NCBI GenBank assembly: GCA_002224055.1
Contig: AZLU01000030.1
Location: forward strand, 1-64,000
Length of the DNA: 64,000 nucleotides
From: Pezizomycotina sp. ARF18
Taxonomy: Eukaryota > Ascomycota
Direction: 5' to 3'
Of this stretch, positions 1-12,339 are shown in pieces (within the stretch, counting starts at the first letter, position 1; every line of letters starts with the position of its first letter). Below the pieces are notes generated by a model, which made no database searches, was not told where the DNA came from, and saw only the letters and a list, made by a program, of their open reading frames with translations. A program made the position numbers and the translations under genes.

Positions 1-240
1 GTAGTTCGCCCTTTTTGAGGATTTCGAGGATATGTCTTCCGAGTTTTGGTCGGGGAAGGCTTTGTGGAGGTCGGAGGTGGTGCGACGGCGCCCTTGGAGA
101 CGTTTGTGAAGACTTGGTGGATTTGGAGGACTTCGTCGAGGTCTTTTTCACTGGGATAGAAAAAATATTTAAACGGGTTCAGAATAAGGAACGACGGAGA
201 TTGGAGACTGAAGGGGGCAAAAGGGGATTGCGAAAGGGGT

Positions 241-1530
241 AGAGAGTCGTAGCTTACACTCCGTTCCTCCTCGAGGACTTTATTCTTGTAGCACGCGATC
301 TCGAAGCGTCTGTTTTGCGCATGGCGGACGAGGGAGACGTTCGTCTCAGCCGGATTTTGATTCGAGGTGTACATAAGATGGCCATGTTAGCATTGAGGAT
401 GCTCTCTAACGTACCTCCCCGCTGCGCGGGAGTAGGGGTGCATGTAGAGTAAGTTGTAACGAACCTGATTTATTTGTGCTGACATTATTGCTAAGTATTA
501 TGCACGATAAATGATGGTGATCGTGATGATGATTGAGGGGCGAGGTAGAGGAAGGTGAAGGGAGGAGTAGTAGGATGATCGCTGACGTCTTTATAAAGGA
601 TGAAAGGAAGGAAGGAAGGAACTTTGCTTTGTATTGTCGATAATTTGTAATACAATAGCTTCCTTTTCGAATGGCTGCTCAAAGAAGAAAAAAAATTGCT
701 TTGAGTCGGGTTGGAGTCATTGTGCAGGTTTGCCCAGTCCGATTTATAATTCTTGGTAGGTCATTTGCGGAAGTTTCGGAAGCGAGACTGACTTCAACGC
801 CAAGAACGAATAAGCACAAGCGTTGCTCCTGATGATAATGACAACGACGCCTTGCGCTGTCTATTCTGTAATCTGTTAGACTATTATGTCTGTGGAAGAA
901 GCGATCTCTTTTTTTTCTTTTGTATTTTTTTTTTAAAAAAAAAAGAGAAAGGCTAGGAGTTATAATAAAATGCTATTGTATTACAAGGACTTGGTTATGA
1001 AAATTCACAAGGTGGAAATCTTCTGGACAAAATCTACCCGCCTGTATCTTCTAAAATCTTGTTTACGCCCTTTGTGAAGAGTAATCTAAATTTAAGACAA
1101 TTCCATGCGCAATGTCGGTCTTGGATAGCTTCGTATGGTATTTTTTTTTTTTTTTTTTACATCCAGAATACTCTTGATAGCGCGGGGGGGGGGGAAACTT
1201 TCGATCTGGTGGTTTGTTCACTATTCAGCAATGCATTGGGACGTCGCCCGGACCAGGAAACTAAAACTTATTAAGGTGCTATATATGTTAATACACGAAC
1301 AGAGCATACTTAAGTATTTTGACAATTGAAACGCAGAAGTAGTAAGGATGCAAAAAAGGGTTATAATGTAAAATACTTATCCGAGTACGGTATTAGACTT
1401 AAATAACGCTTAAGAAGAAAAGAAATCTAGAGAGGAGACCATACGCAAAACGGAACGAAACTCAAAAATATCGGGAAATTAAACCCGGACGGAACGCTCA
1501 TCCCATCTTGAGGATGTATAAGTATGAGAA
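241..1530. other. Intergenic, no gene seen
   Basis: I find no supportable coding region here. The stretch is rich in homopolymers: a T10-A10 junction at 925-944, a run of about 19 T near 1,140-1,158 and a G run near 1,183-1,193. It lies downstream of the minus-strand Argonaute and may hold its 3' untranslated region. Confidence 0.5.
925..944. repeat. T10-A10 homopolymer palindrome
   Basis: Ten T directly followed by ten A, a perfect palindrome, bordered by CTCTT..-like sequence on the left and GAGAAAGG on the right. It is one of several such T(n)A(n) junctions in the window (see 32,386, 55,718 and 58,674). Confidence 0.8.
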
Positions 1531-1539
1531 TTATTGGGG

Positions 1540-4500
1540 AAAAAAAAAATGACAGATTTTCACGAGCGAATAAGCGCCTCTCCGAATTTTTTTTGACCAA
1601 ATGTAAGCATCTTTGTTCCACTTATCATAGAACCTGTATCACGAAGGTCTTCCCTTCAGCATCTCCTGCGGTGTTATCGAAGCCGAGTCCGGTTCAAAAA
1701 TACCATGCAGTGCACCTAGCTCTCGTGCACGCGATGTCGGCGTAATATGCCGGCGGCAGACTAACTGCTTTCGTCGCCTTACCCAAAAAGATAGCACAGG
1801 CTATGCGTAGGCCTCGATTACGTCCGCCCTATTCTGAATCCCCGCGCTTTTGTTGGTCTGTTAGATGATACTCACGGAATACTCCGTCATATAGGCAAAG
1901 TAGTGCGCTGGCTTCGCCGTGCCTTGAATCGCTTTGTGAGCCTGCAGGTAAAAATCCCCGGTTCGTCGCGAGCGTCACGCCGCGATCGACGCGGTTCCGT
2001 CGCGCGGGTTAGATTTTGTCGTCGCTTGCGTGAGCACGACGGGTAGAACCGGTGTTGTGCCGTTTCGTTACGATCATGATGGAGATACGTGGTAAACCTG
2101 ACTCTGTCGAGGTTGGTGAGTAGATTTTCTTGCATGCTTGACGGCTGCGGAAGTTCTTTTCCGGAACGTTGTCATATTGTCGGATGATACACCGTCGCGG
2201 TTACAATGACGTTTTCAGGCGGTCTATTTTGGTTCTCCGCTGCCGGAGTCGGAAGCGGGATTCCATCATGCCTTCCAGCTTGTCGAGCATCTCCGGGTCC
2301 TTTCCAGGCTCACGAGCCTTTTGAATACTGATATCTGCCGCAACTGCGCAAGGTGCCCGTCAATAGAAGCAACAACCGCAGCGACGTCGGGGCATTACTC
2401 GATGAACCAGGTTGAGGGTGTGTCACGTCGATACCCACAAACATTTCTTACCTGGGAGACGATGCTGTGTCCAAGGTCGAAAAATTGACAGCGTGGTTGT
2501 GACCGCCGAATTTGAGGTTGACCTTCATGCGACATTAGGTAGTAACCTTTGGCCCACTAGAGTTTATCCGCTCGAACGCAGACATTCGGGATACAGTGTT
2601 TCACGTCGAAGAGATATTTGACGCGGTTGTATACCATAACGAGTCTAGCCTCCGTTGTTTGATATCTGGTAAGACTACCAGAACGAGTAGGTTTTCATGT
2701 CTTTATTGGATTTTCCGACTGCAGTTATCAGGTATTTCATAGCGACTTCAACGTCTCGCCCAGTGTCCTATCGCTGATTCGGTGACTTATAAGGCGCACG
2801 GCTCGTTAGGCATGCTGATACCGTGCGTCATCACTCAGCGGCGAAAGTTTGAAGGCTCTCCAATTTCTGTGCGGTATTCCACGCTGGTAATTATTGATCG
2901 CGAGCGTGGTACGGCGGAGAACAGCCCAGGCCAGTACATCACGGCCTCGGTGAATTTGCGGCCTATCATGTTCCAGCTCCCGTCCCTGAGATCCGAAGCC
3001 GTTTTATTTCCGGAATACGTGACCGACGGTGCTGCGAGAACTCTCCGTCGACTTTGATCAAATTGGGGCGATCTGGAGTTGGAACGCACTCTAAATAGAA
3101 CCAAGTGGACTAGTGTTAGCGAATACAACCTACATCATGCATTGATATATTATGAGAGGAACTAACCAGGTGTCATTTGATTCTCGAAGCCGCGAAGCCT
3201 TCGACCCGTAGTAGTAATGAATTGCATTTCATACGGTTTGCGGATAGCAAATCGAGCCATTTCACTCCATCTGCCCGCTGCTAAGTTTCATCTTAACATC
3301 ACTGTCCGTAGGAACAATGTACGCTTCGGCGGGAATAATAGACAGGCCTTTACCTGCATTCCACCTGGACTTTAATGACTGGTAGCATGGAGTCTTCGGC
3401 GATGGTGATACTCGGGATAGGCTTTTGGATTAGTCATTTGAGATACATTAGCAACGCGTGAAAATAATATAAGAAAATGATGAACGCTCTAGCGAACGAT
3501 CGCTTACTTTCTTTAAAGTAATTGGTGTACTGTAATGTATTCCCCATCAGTTTCCGGCACAAGGCCTGCTCTTGGTTTTTCCTTTCCCTTTTGTCTCCTT
3601 TTTTCTTCTTCTTGACGGGCGGTAGGATCTGAAGCAGCGGTGGAAGGCCCTGCCTCGCAACTTTCGGAAATTCACTCCAGAATTGTACTCTTCAAGGCCC
3701 CCCGTGGTGAGATACCCGCAGCGGATTCGCAAGGCATTGTCTCCTCATCTGATTATCAGCAAAGCCAATTACCGTCTTCATTTTCAGGATCTCCTGGCCG
3801 TTGATTGTTCTCTTGAGGTGAAGGGCCTGCACAGCTCCGTACCGGATTTGAACGTTAACTAAGATTCCGAGCCGTAGCTGCCGGACGCTGAGGTAGAAAG
3901 CCCCTGAGACCGACCAGGTTCTCTCCGGATCTTAGCCTCGCAGAGCGTCCCATGTGCTGGAAGTGCCTGTTACCAGCGAAAGAGATGTTCGCGCTTGGGT
4001 CCGTCTGCGGGTGGTGCCCCAGATGATGTTTAGTGCTGTGATGATCTCTACTTTTTTCCTAGGACCTTTCCACCACTGGTAAGCTTTCAGGTAAGTCAAA
4101 ACCTCCGAGAACGTGAACTCTCGCGTCTTTCTGAAGCTAACTTGATACTGGTGGCATTTGGTAGCGAATGAGTTTCACCAATGTTCCAGTACTTGATTGT
4201 GTGCGAAGCATCTTTGAAATCTTGCGTACTGATGAATGCTAGCCTTGAAAGTCGGTCGCTATTCCTGCTTTGATGTCGAGAATAGTCGTCGATTAGGATC
4301 TGCATGATCTCTTCTGTCTTGACTGAATATCTTTTGCGTCCTCTGCCCTGGCTCCGTTGATCTTGATGTCTACACTGTAGCGATAGATCGGAATGTCTTT
4401 CGCCGGCGCTTTTCACGACGAAGAAATTAGCCCATAGCCTCTACGGGTTACCCATGGTCCCGAAGCCCGGTGGGCCGGGAAACATGGCATCCTGTCGTAA

Positions 4501-5173
4501 TACCAAGCCCGTTTCCTCTCGAATCTTATTTTCTGCCTTCGTGATCTCGACATCGTTTGAATCGAGGAACTAGGACTATATCGCCATGTTAGAACAGAAG
4601 TCCAACCAAAGATGTAGGAGATACACTTCTCTGAATTGAACAAGGACTTCTATGAGATCAGATATGAAGCCAGTACATACTCAAAAAAACTAACGGCCGT
4701 TGCTTCGTTTTGGCAGCCACCGGCGGTCGGGAGCTCCACTTCCTGAAGTAGAGCTTTCCCGGCGGTAGGTGGAATTGACGTGGGATTGTTTGGGTATCGC
4801 TCTGATATCTACTACTGCTGTTGTAGTCACTATTGGTGTAGCCTCCTCGTCTTCCAGAGGAACGCCCATCCTTGGCCTCTCCCGCGACCAACTCTAGGAT
4901 ATCTATCCCTAGAGTTCGGTAACCGTCGCGATCGTTGCCGTGGTAATCACCACGGCCACGCGGCCTCTCTCGCCTCACCTCCACTACCTCTTCCTCTATG
5001 TCCGCCTCCGTCTCCGTACCTCCGCGCCCTCGTAATCGCGACAGACATTTAATCGTGGTAAATATGGACGTAACACTTACCTCTAGATCGTTTTGAAAAG
5101 AAAAAAGAGATTGTTTGAATAAAACCAGAACGATATCTTTGTTATCGAGTGATTCGTGCTTAGATTGAAACAA
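1540..5173 (-). CDS. Argonaute (QDE-2/AGO-like), frame-disrupted
   Basis: Small-RNA-guided effector of RNA silencing, expected in the cytoplasm. Reading down the minus strand: an RGG-rich N-terminus (about 4,750-5,050); an N-domain with PGFGTMGNP and LWANFFVVK (about 4,420-4,480) and GRGRKRYSVK (about 4,330); L1/PAZ-like ALNIIWG and SVRQLRLGILVNVQ (about 3,880-4,040); RDGSWNMIG (about 2,970); then PIWI with LLVLVVLPD (about 2,670), VYNRVKYLFDVKHCIPNVCV (about 2,600), MFVGIDVTHPQPGSSSNAP (about 2,420), a RDGVS-like motif (about 2,190), DFYLQAHKAIQGTAKPAHY (about 1,920) and LFGKATKAVSLPPAYYAD (about 1,740). Three of the four slicer acidic residues (GIDVTHP, RDG, AYYAD) are visible. The length of about 3.6 kb suits a 1,000-residue family. 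The frame changes at least eight times, and one in-frame stop falls after GEPSNFRR at 2,835. It is either a pseudogene or a gene with assembly indels. The start is uncertain; 5,173 is the furthest in-frame ATG. Confidence 0.87.
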
Positions 5174-5179
5174 ACTGAA

Positions 5180-7400
5180 ATTAAACTGTAACTTGAAAAG
5201 GGAAATTAATAAACTGCAAGACAGAAACTCAAAAACATGCGGTTCGGGTGAAAGCGTCGTTAGACTTATATAAATCTCCGTCTTGCTTCAAAACTTGCGA
5301 TCATAAAATTCTAGGTGTAAATTGTTAAGCCCTAGTTTTACCAGTTACAGCTACACCAGCGGGCGGTTTTCTTGATCTTCCAACTAACCATGGAGTTGTA
5401 ACTTATCCCCGATTATTATGTAACAACCTGCGACACTCATGAAAAATGAATCTGCATATTCACCTGATATTCTATTGCCACATCTAATAAACGTCAAGTA
5501 AGGAAAAAGATAAAAGAATGGAGAAACAAAAGGAGTCAAAAAGAGGTTGTTGGTATCTACAAGTGAAGCGCCACCATTTCAATGCTCAATGGAAATGCTA
5601 ACAGTTGCCCTTACAATATTCAAACAATGTAAAACCGAGATTTTTGCTTTGTACCTAAGAATGGTCAAGATGTATATCAACCCTATGCTGCTTTTTAAAC
5701 AAGTAACTGCGATTTATATATAAATTTTATACGAAGTCAAATCCCAGAATATCAAAAGGGCCGAAATGTAATAATACAAGTAAAGCTTAATCATATAGAT
5801 AGGAACTTCGATTGCAAGATTGGATATGTCCTTTTCGCGATGAATAAAGTATATTCAGTATTTAGATGACTATTGGATCCAGATCAACTATTGAATGATC
5901 CGATTTGGTGCTATATCAATGGCTTATGAACGTGAAAATCTACATACAATATCTCCTGAGTATTATCCACCAAACTCACTATCTCTTGAGCGGGAGCCTT
6001 AGATAGGATAGTAGAGGATGCACTGTAGAGTTATTGCCCGTTACGATGGTTATAGATGTTGCCAGGGTGAAGCCGTTGGGGTCCGCTAACGCGAACGAAG
6101 CCATGGTTTGTTGCTGGCCTGGCTGCTCGCGAAATCCACCCTCAGATTCCATAATTTCCACCGGCGAAGCCTATCCCTTGATTGATTTGAATCCTGATAT
6201 AACCTCCCCACCATTGTTGCGGCGACCGCGATGATTACTGGCTGCCGATGGACCGCTGTCCTTCTCAAAAATCTTGCCGCCTTTCTAAGTTATGATCCTC
6301 TCTCCACTGTCAGATTTGTGGGGACGTTGTCCTTATGGTCAGCACGATGGCCTTGCGAATGAAGTTTGATTCTCGCCATTGTGCCCCTCCATAGAATCTT
6401 GTCCGAAATCGAAACAAATTAAAATAGAAAGGATAAAGAAGAAAAGGAGAACTATTTCGGAAAATTTGTATCTGAGGAGATGCCGGCAGTGTGGTGAATT
6501 GTCTAAACTCGAGTGTCTTTTCTCAACTTGGCGATATTCTGCTGCAATGAAATCTGCCGACGACTATAGGTTGCCTGCTGTATCTTATATACCTCTATTT
6601 CACGCGGCTTTTCGCAGTATAGTGTAGTCTTCCTTGAATGTGTGGTGTTGAATTACTCACCGTTGCACTGAGCGAGATCTTACTATTGTTATTTTGTATC
6701 CTAGCACAAGTAGATTTTACATCGTAGGATGGATACTAACTTAATTGTATGTAGCTATCTAGGTATTTAATTATAATTATTGCAGACAACTTGCCCGTTC
6801 TATCTACTCTACAAAGGCGTTATGGTCTGTAGCTAGTCATAAAAGGCGACGTTCCAGTATAGGTAACACGCGAGATACTGCGACCACGATGAAAGCGGAA
6901 ATTGTTTACTCTTTGGTTCTGCAACGGCCGATTCTAAGGGAAAAGCCACAAAAATGTTGGAGGCGCAGGGCTGGTGGCTAGTGGGGAAAGCAATACCGGC
7001 TTTTTTCGGCTGTAACAAAGACTTCAAGCCTAGAGCGTGGGCAGTTCCAGCCCTTGATCGACCGCCGTTGGAGTGTTATACGGCGACTCCTTTTAGCCTA
7101 AGAACAAACTCTCGGCTGTTAGGCTTGCTCCGTTACAAGCAATTCTAACGGAAGGGAAAACCCTCAAAATGTATCTTTTCAATGGGAGAAGTAAAACAAC
7201 AGGATGAGAATCCTTCACTTTTATTGATAACAAATAAATATGCGCATCACAGAGAAAGATTTATAAACAAAGAAACGTCATCGGGAACCAAGCTGTCGCG
7301 CCGCGCGTTCGATCCACAATGTGGTAGCAAATCCAGGAAATAGCGAGAGATTTCCATCGTATAGAAACATAGTATCTTAGAGACTCTATTCCCTTCCAAT
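5180..7400. other. Intergenic, no firm gene
   Basis: Probably the Argonaute promoter side plus spacer. A minus-strand stretch at 5,979-6,380 begins MARIKLHSQGHRADHKDN and later reads glycine/arginine-rich in a shifted frame (AASNHRGRRNNGGE). It could be a small broken gene, but I could not build a convincing model. The rest shows only short unconnected reading frames. Confidence 0.4.
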
Positions 7401-7406
7401 TTTTCA

Positions 7407-9250
7407 ATGTATACTGAAATGAAATTGAAAGGAGGAGCCAAGCATCGAACGCCGATGCTGTCAAAGAATTACACTGACGGAACTAAAGGGATTCTATGGG
7501 TTTACATCACCGAGTTCGCGAGACAAAGCATGGAAGTCAGCCCTAAAGATCTAGAGAGTCTTCGGATGGCGTCAAGAATTATTGCGAATGCGGGGAGCCT
7601 CGGAGAGGGTTACAAATCCCTCGCGACAAGACTTCTACCGGATGATGACTACCAGACGGAAGAAACAAGCTTGCTGAGCTTGATCGGGAGCTCGGTGGCC
7701 GCAATTCTAGTAAAAGGAAGAGTGTTTATGAAGAAATGGAGGAGATTCAGAGGGCGAAAAAGGCAAAGGTAGGGAGTGGCTTTGAGACGCCGCCGAGTCA
7801 CCACCAAAAGTTCGAACGCGATTGGGGCATCAGAACGCGATTGAGATCGAAGAAACGGACTTCTCTAAGAGGGATAACGCAGTCAAGGAAGCGGTCGTGC
7901 TATCGGAGAGAAGCCCCGCCAACAAAATGAATACAACTGTTGGATCCGAGGACCGCATAATTACGAGGGTTCGCCGATACTCGTCCGTCGAAGAGGTTGA
8001 CTTCAGCAGCCTGAATCTCGAGATATTATCTCCAATTCGCGACATGCACTGTCAACAGAAATCCAAAGCGCCAAAATCAATACCAAGGCTGCACATATGA
8101 CGAAAAAATGGGACTTACTACTTCCAGAGAATAAACACGTTACGAACAAGCAGTGGGAGGGATACGATAAGTTCCGAAAGCTTCCTTTTTTGCGACTTCA
8201 CAAACTGGAAAACAAATTGACAGCGAGTAGCTGGCAGATTCCCACGTACGCTAACATTGCGAATCTTAGTATACGCCAGCATCTTACGGAAAATCTCTAT
8301 AATCCATCCAAAACACGTTGTCATCGGTAACACGTCCCTCAATCGTCCCCAGAGAAGTTTGTCGCAAAGACTCGCCGACAAATAGAAGATTGGTGCCAAA
8401 CACTTGCCATAGAATGATTTCAAGGAGGAAAAGACATTGTTCCGGTTGCTTCTATGCTATTGACTCCCTGCGAAAGATCACGAGCCACCCAACCGAAAAA
8501 GGATACGAGTTCTGCAAGAGGATCGTGGCTACGTCGCGTCTGTACTCTCCACTCGTAAATGGAAACTTTGTAGACCTCCAATACGTTTACATCGAAGACA
8601 GCCTATCGCGCGGTTCTCCACACGGACGGGAAACAAAGTGTTTTCTGACGTGGGTCAGCTGCGCAATTGGTATGCGGAGCAAGCCGGCAAGTCAGTTGAC
8701 GGTGAGTTGTTCTGCAGGAAGGATGAAGAGGCAAGCTGGGGGACCTGAAGAACGGAGATAAGAAGGAGACTATGAAGTTGTTTGATTGGGTAAGTCAATT
8801 CCGGCGTGCATATTGTTGACAATCGTGAGCAAGACTGAAATACCGTGGGGGTTTTCGAGGGAGACGCAGCAAACCATGAATGGGAACAACAAGCAGGATT
8901 ACATCGCCGATGAGGAGCTCGAAGGATTGGAGGTATTGTATCTGAATTCTCAGTTCTTTCCATCGTGGTTGCTAAGCCTAACGGACTCACTCGCAGACCC
9001 ACCTTTTCTCGCATGCTGGAGCATATCGCATCTCAAGATAATTAAATTACTGCTAATATGCGGTGGCCTCGGTGCTTTTGAAGATGATAATGCATGGGAG
9101 ACGTGGCAGGACTTGCCGTACTACTACAAGGGATTCCTTGGTGAGACTGACGAGAACCACAACGGAATGACCGAGGAAAGAGAAGGATGCTAAGGATGAG
9201 TTTTGGAGTTGGATTCGGTGATAGTGTTGGAGAGGAATTTTACGAGAGGA
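7407..9250 (+). CDS. Hypothetical protein(s), frame-disrupted
   Basis: I do not recognise this gene. Several consecutive plus-strand frames have coding-like composition: 7,407-7,772 (begins MYTEMKLKGG, charged, helical), 7,822-8,100 (EIEETDFSKRDNAVKEAV, then VRRYSSVEEVDFSSLNLE), 8,097-8,330 (KWDLLLPENKHVTNKQWEGY) and 8,640-9,190 (VGQLRNWYAEQAGKSVDGEL and later tracts). A basic stretch EEIQRAKKAK lies near 7,740. The adjoining frames overlap by a few bases, suggesting one gene of about 1.8 kb with indels or short introns rather than several small genes. No signal peptide, transmembrane helix or catalytic motif stands out. Confidence 0.35.
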
Positions 9251-9259
9251 AGGGGCCGA

Positions 9260-11960
9260 GGGTGGGTACATGGCGGAGAAATTCCTGGCCTGGTTTAAAA
9301 TCATTATCCGGGGCTAGACGGTCTAGATTCAAATACCGTGTCCTGATCGGGATGTCCTCGGGCTCAGCTCGGCTGAGGCGGTCCAGTTTGCAATTGAGTT
9401 CCCAAATCGGGTCTCTCTAACAATCTATCTTTTCGCCCCGACTTCAGTGGCTTGGTAGCTTGTTCTCTTGGTTATCTCGAGCAGTGTAGTTGACATATTG
9501 AATACGCTTGAAAGCATAATAAATATTTTGAGTAGCGATAAAATTGGAGACGACGACCATCCAAAATAATTACAAAGCTTCTTAGTGATATGGCTTTGCC
9601 TACGGCCGTGTACCCTTCAAGTATAGGAGTATCTGTGCATGCACTCTGAAAAAACTACATTGCAAGTACAGTTACCTAGGGAATGCTATCAGGCAGCCGT
9701 GAGCAAAAGTCTGCTTGTTTCCCATTTCTTATTCTTCTCGCATTTTATCTTGCTCTAGCCTTCCCATCAAGGCAATTTAGTCTGTGGCTTTCTGGAGTTA
9801 GGTCCAATAGGCGCATCGATTATGTTGGTCGCCAAATGTAACTATCTGTTTCCCGACAATCCTAGAAAACTACAAATGTGGATGGGTGAATCTCTACCTA
9901 TATCACAAAGGCAATAAAATCGATAGAATGGCTTTAAGAAGGAATACTACGCTCCAAAGTGCAAAGGCTACCACCAAGCTCGCTTTGGTTCTAGTGGAAT
10001 AAAAGCTTATAAGAGCGAAATGGAATTTGCTCCGCAATGTGCTTTTTCTCTTTTCTTTTTCTTTCGGGATTCGTTGGCCCTAGCATGCATTCGATTATTT
10101 TTTAATTGCATGTCCCACCCTCATGCATAACCACCACACTAATTGCGAATTTGCCGGCATGCATATTGCTTCGGGTATGTATTCTCCAATTTTCAAGGCT
10201 AGGTCATTTTGAGGACGACTAAAAAGCCCCTCAATCTTAGCCCATATTCATTGATTGTAATACATCGTTGTTTTTACCAAAACGAGATGCTGCTACCAGG
10301 TCGCCAGTATTGGTGGAACCGTTTCTCTTCCGGAAATGCCTTGCGCCTGCTGATCGGCGATGTCTGCTTTTGTGTGATGCAAACTGATTTTGAAATTAGG
10401 CTCGGTGGGGGTATCCGCGTACTCCTGACTTCTAATGGTTTCGCCTGAAAGAGTATCTAAGAAGCAGTGACTCCACGAGATTTTTCAGGGAATAGTACGG
10501 AGTTTCGACCCGCATAGTCTTATATAAAAAGTATGCAACGGTTGTAAAATAAATGACATGGTTATCTAATGGTGCGCCCTGCGTCAGTATCAAAGTAGAA
10601 AATGAAAACAAAGCTTCAGTAGGTCTCAGTTACCTTTCTTCCATACGCTAGGATAGTGCCTTAGGCCAGCTAAGTTTCACTGTGCAAAATCCATAGGCGG
10701 CATTATTATATCTCTTCGTACGTTCTCGATTGATATCTATATAGGCTAAGTACCCGTGAAAAAATGGCTTCGATAGTTATGTTACTATCCGAGGCGAAGC
10801 CACGAAATAAATTATAGGGTAATGTTAGTTGGGCGGCTATAGTTTTAGGCGTGATGGGAGTACGCAGGGGCTGGCTTACAGGAAGCGCTAAAAACTCACC
10901 AAAAGTGAGCTCTTGTGCGTTTAAAGGCGAAATATTTTCCGCTGATTTTGCCTGACTTCCCTAGCTTTCTTATCATGATGGATCAACAATACACAGCCTT
11001 CATGGCACTCTCTCCCATTGCGTTACTAAAGATACCGTGACGGATAAAACCCAATGCTATCATTTTTGCGCACATGGGAAACATTACTGAGAATACCCTC
11101 CCTAGGATTTGAACTATATTCGATACTTCAGAGCTACGACTATTGTAGTTAACAATAATATAAGCGATGGACATAGATAGGACTGTGATAGGGCCATATC
11201 TAGCAAACTATCATGGATCAAATTGCCGTCCTCACATTGCTTTGATCACGGATGACGTGGTACGCGTACTAGTAGAGCGATTATGTTTACTTAGAAATCC
11301 GAGGGCATCAATGTTAGACACTAAAGCTGCGATTATTTGATCGATAGTAGATATAATTGTACTTAGATACAAATTCACACGGGTCTATATGTGAAGCTAT
11401 ACATTTTGAGGATCACTACCTCGAGTGGCGACGTAGAGAGCCCGCCGAAGAGACTCTCGAGGTTGTCATTAGTATTCTAGTTACAAAGAGATGAATCATA
11501 GACGGAACCTAACCTAAAATAATAGTTATAAATACATAATTCCAAGGGGAAACAAAATTAGGTTAGTTAAAGTCAACTGACGTAGGCAAAATAAAAGCTT
11601 CCAGTTGAGAAATCTTGATATAACTCGGCGGATTCCATGTCTACATAATACTTAACGCTCGTTTTTTCGGGTCGACCACCGAAATTTCAGCCATCCACCT
11701 CTGGTTATCGTCGTTATTTCCCAGAACAATAGCTGGTTGAGAGGGGTATCCTGAGTAGGCTATCGCACGTCACGTCGCTCACAAAGACGTATCCCCCTCC
11801 ATTCCATAAAGAAATTGACGTTGACAGATTCATGATTGCATTTCGGGTACGGGATGTGGCTGGAATACGTCTGATTGCCAACTTGTGAGTCGGGGCAGCC
11901 GTGCTGTCAATTAAGTTTGATTTTGGCGGATGTCAGTGTCTGACTCCCTTTTAATGGCGT
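9260..11960. other. Intergenic, no gene seen
   Basis: 2.7 kb without a supportable coding region on either strand. The single 79-codon frame at 10,209-10,448 has no recognisable motif. No tRNA or rRNA signature was found. Confidence 0.45.
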
Positions 11961-11970
11961 CCAGAGGTCC

Positions 11971-12330
11971 TCACATTCCTGAATATAGCAATATATAGTG
12001 CACTTGATACATGGCCTTCTTTGTTGTGCTTTTCTCTAGAGATGGAGGACAGTCAATGTGAAGCTGGTCTCCATACTTAGACACCAACCCGCGCTTCTTA
12101 AGATAGTTGGCGGGAGAGGCGATCCTGGAGTTACTAAGCGATGCGAACCCGGGAGGGGCATTGTTGAGCAAGTTGCCCTTGGAGTCGACGGAGCCCGAAG
12201 AAAGAGGCCCAGATATTTCTTTGCTGATAAGGAAGGCCTCAAGCAACATGAGATAGATAGGCTTAGGAAGCGTTGCCGACAGATCAGAAGAAATAACGAA
12301 ATTGGGGAAAGGTAATGAGATCGTTGGCGG
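11971..12330 (-). CDS. Hypothetical protein fragment
   Basis: A minus-strand frame stays open from about 12,328 to the stop at 11,971. It reads PNFVISSDLSATLPKPIYLM, then LLEAFLISKEISGPLSSGS, then YLKKRGLVSKYGDQLHIDCP. The first ATG is at 12,249, but the open frame extends upstream of it, so this may be an internal or last exon. Composition looks protein-like (a hydrophobic helix followed by a polar segment), yet I recognise no family. Neighbouring DNA on both sides is non-coding, so it could also be a relic. Confidence 0.25.
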   Translation of the reverse strand, partial: PPTISLPFPNFVISSDLSATLPKPIYLMLLEAFLISKEISGPLSSGSVDSKGNLLNNAPPGFASLSNSRIASPANYLKKRGLVSKYGDQLHIDCPPSLEKSTTKKAMYQVHYILLYSGM

Positions 12331-12339
12331 CGGTGAAAT

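Noticed and set aside
11095-11125. tRNA B-box-like AGGATTTGAACT on the minus strand
   Set aside because: No matching A box or cloverleaf could be drawn around it.
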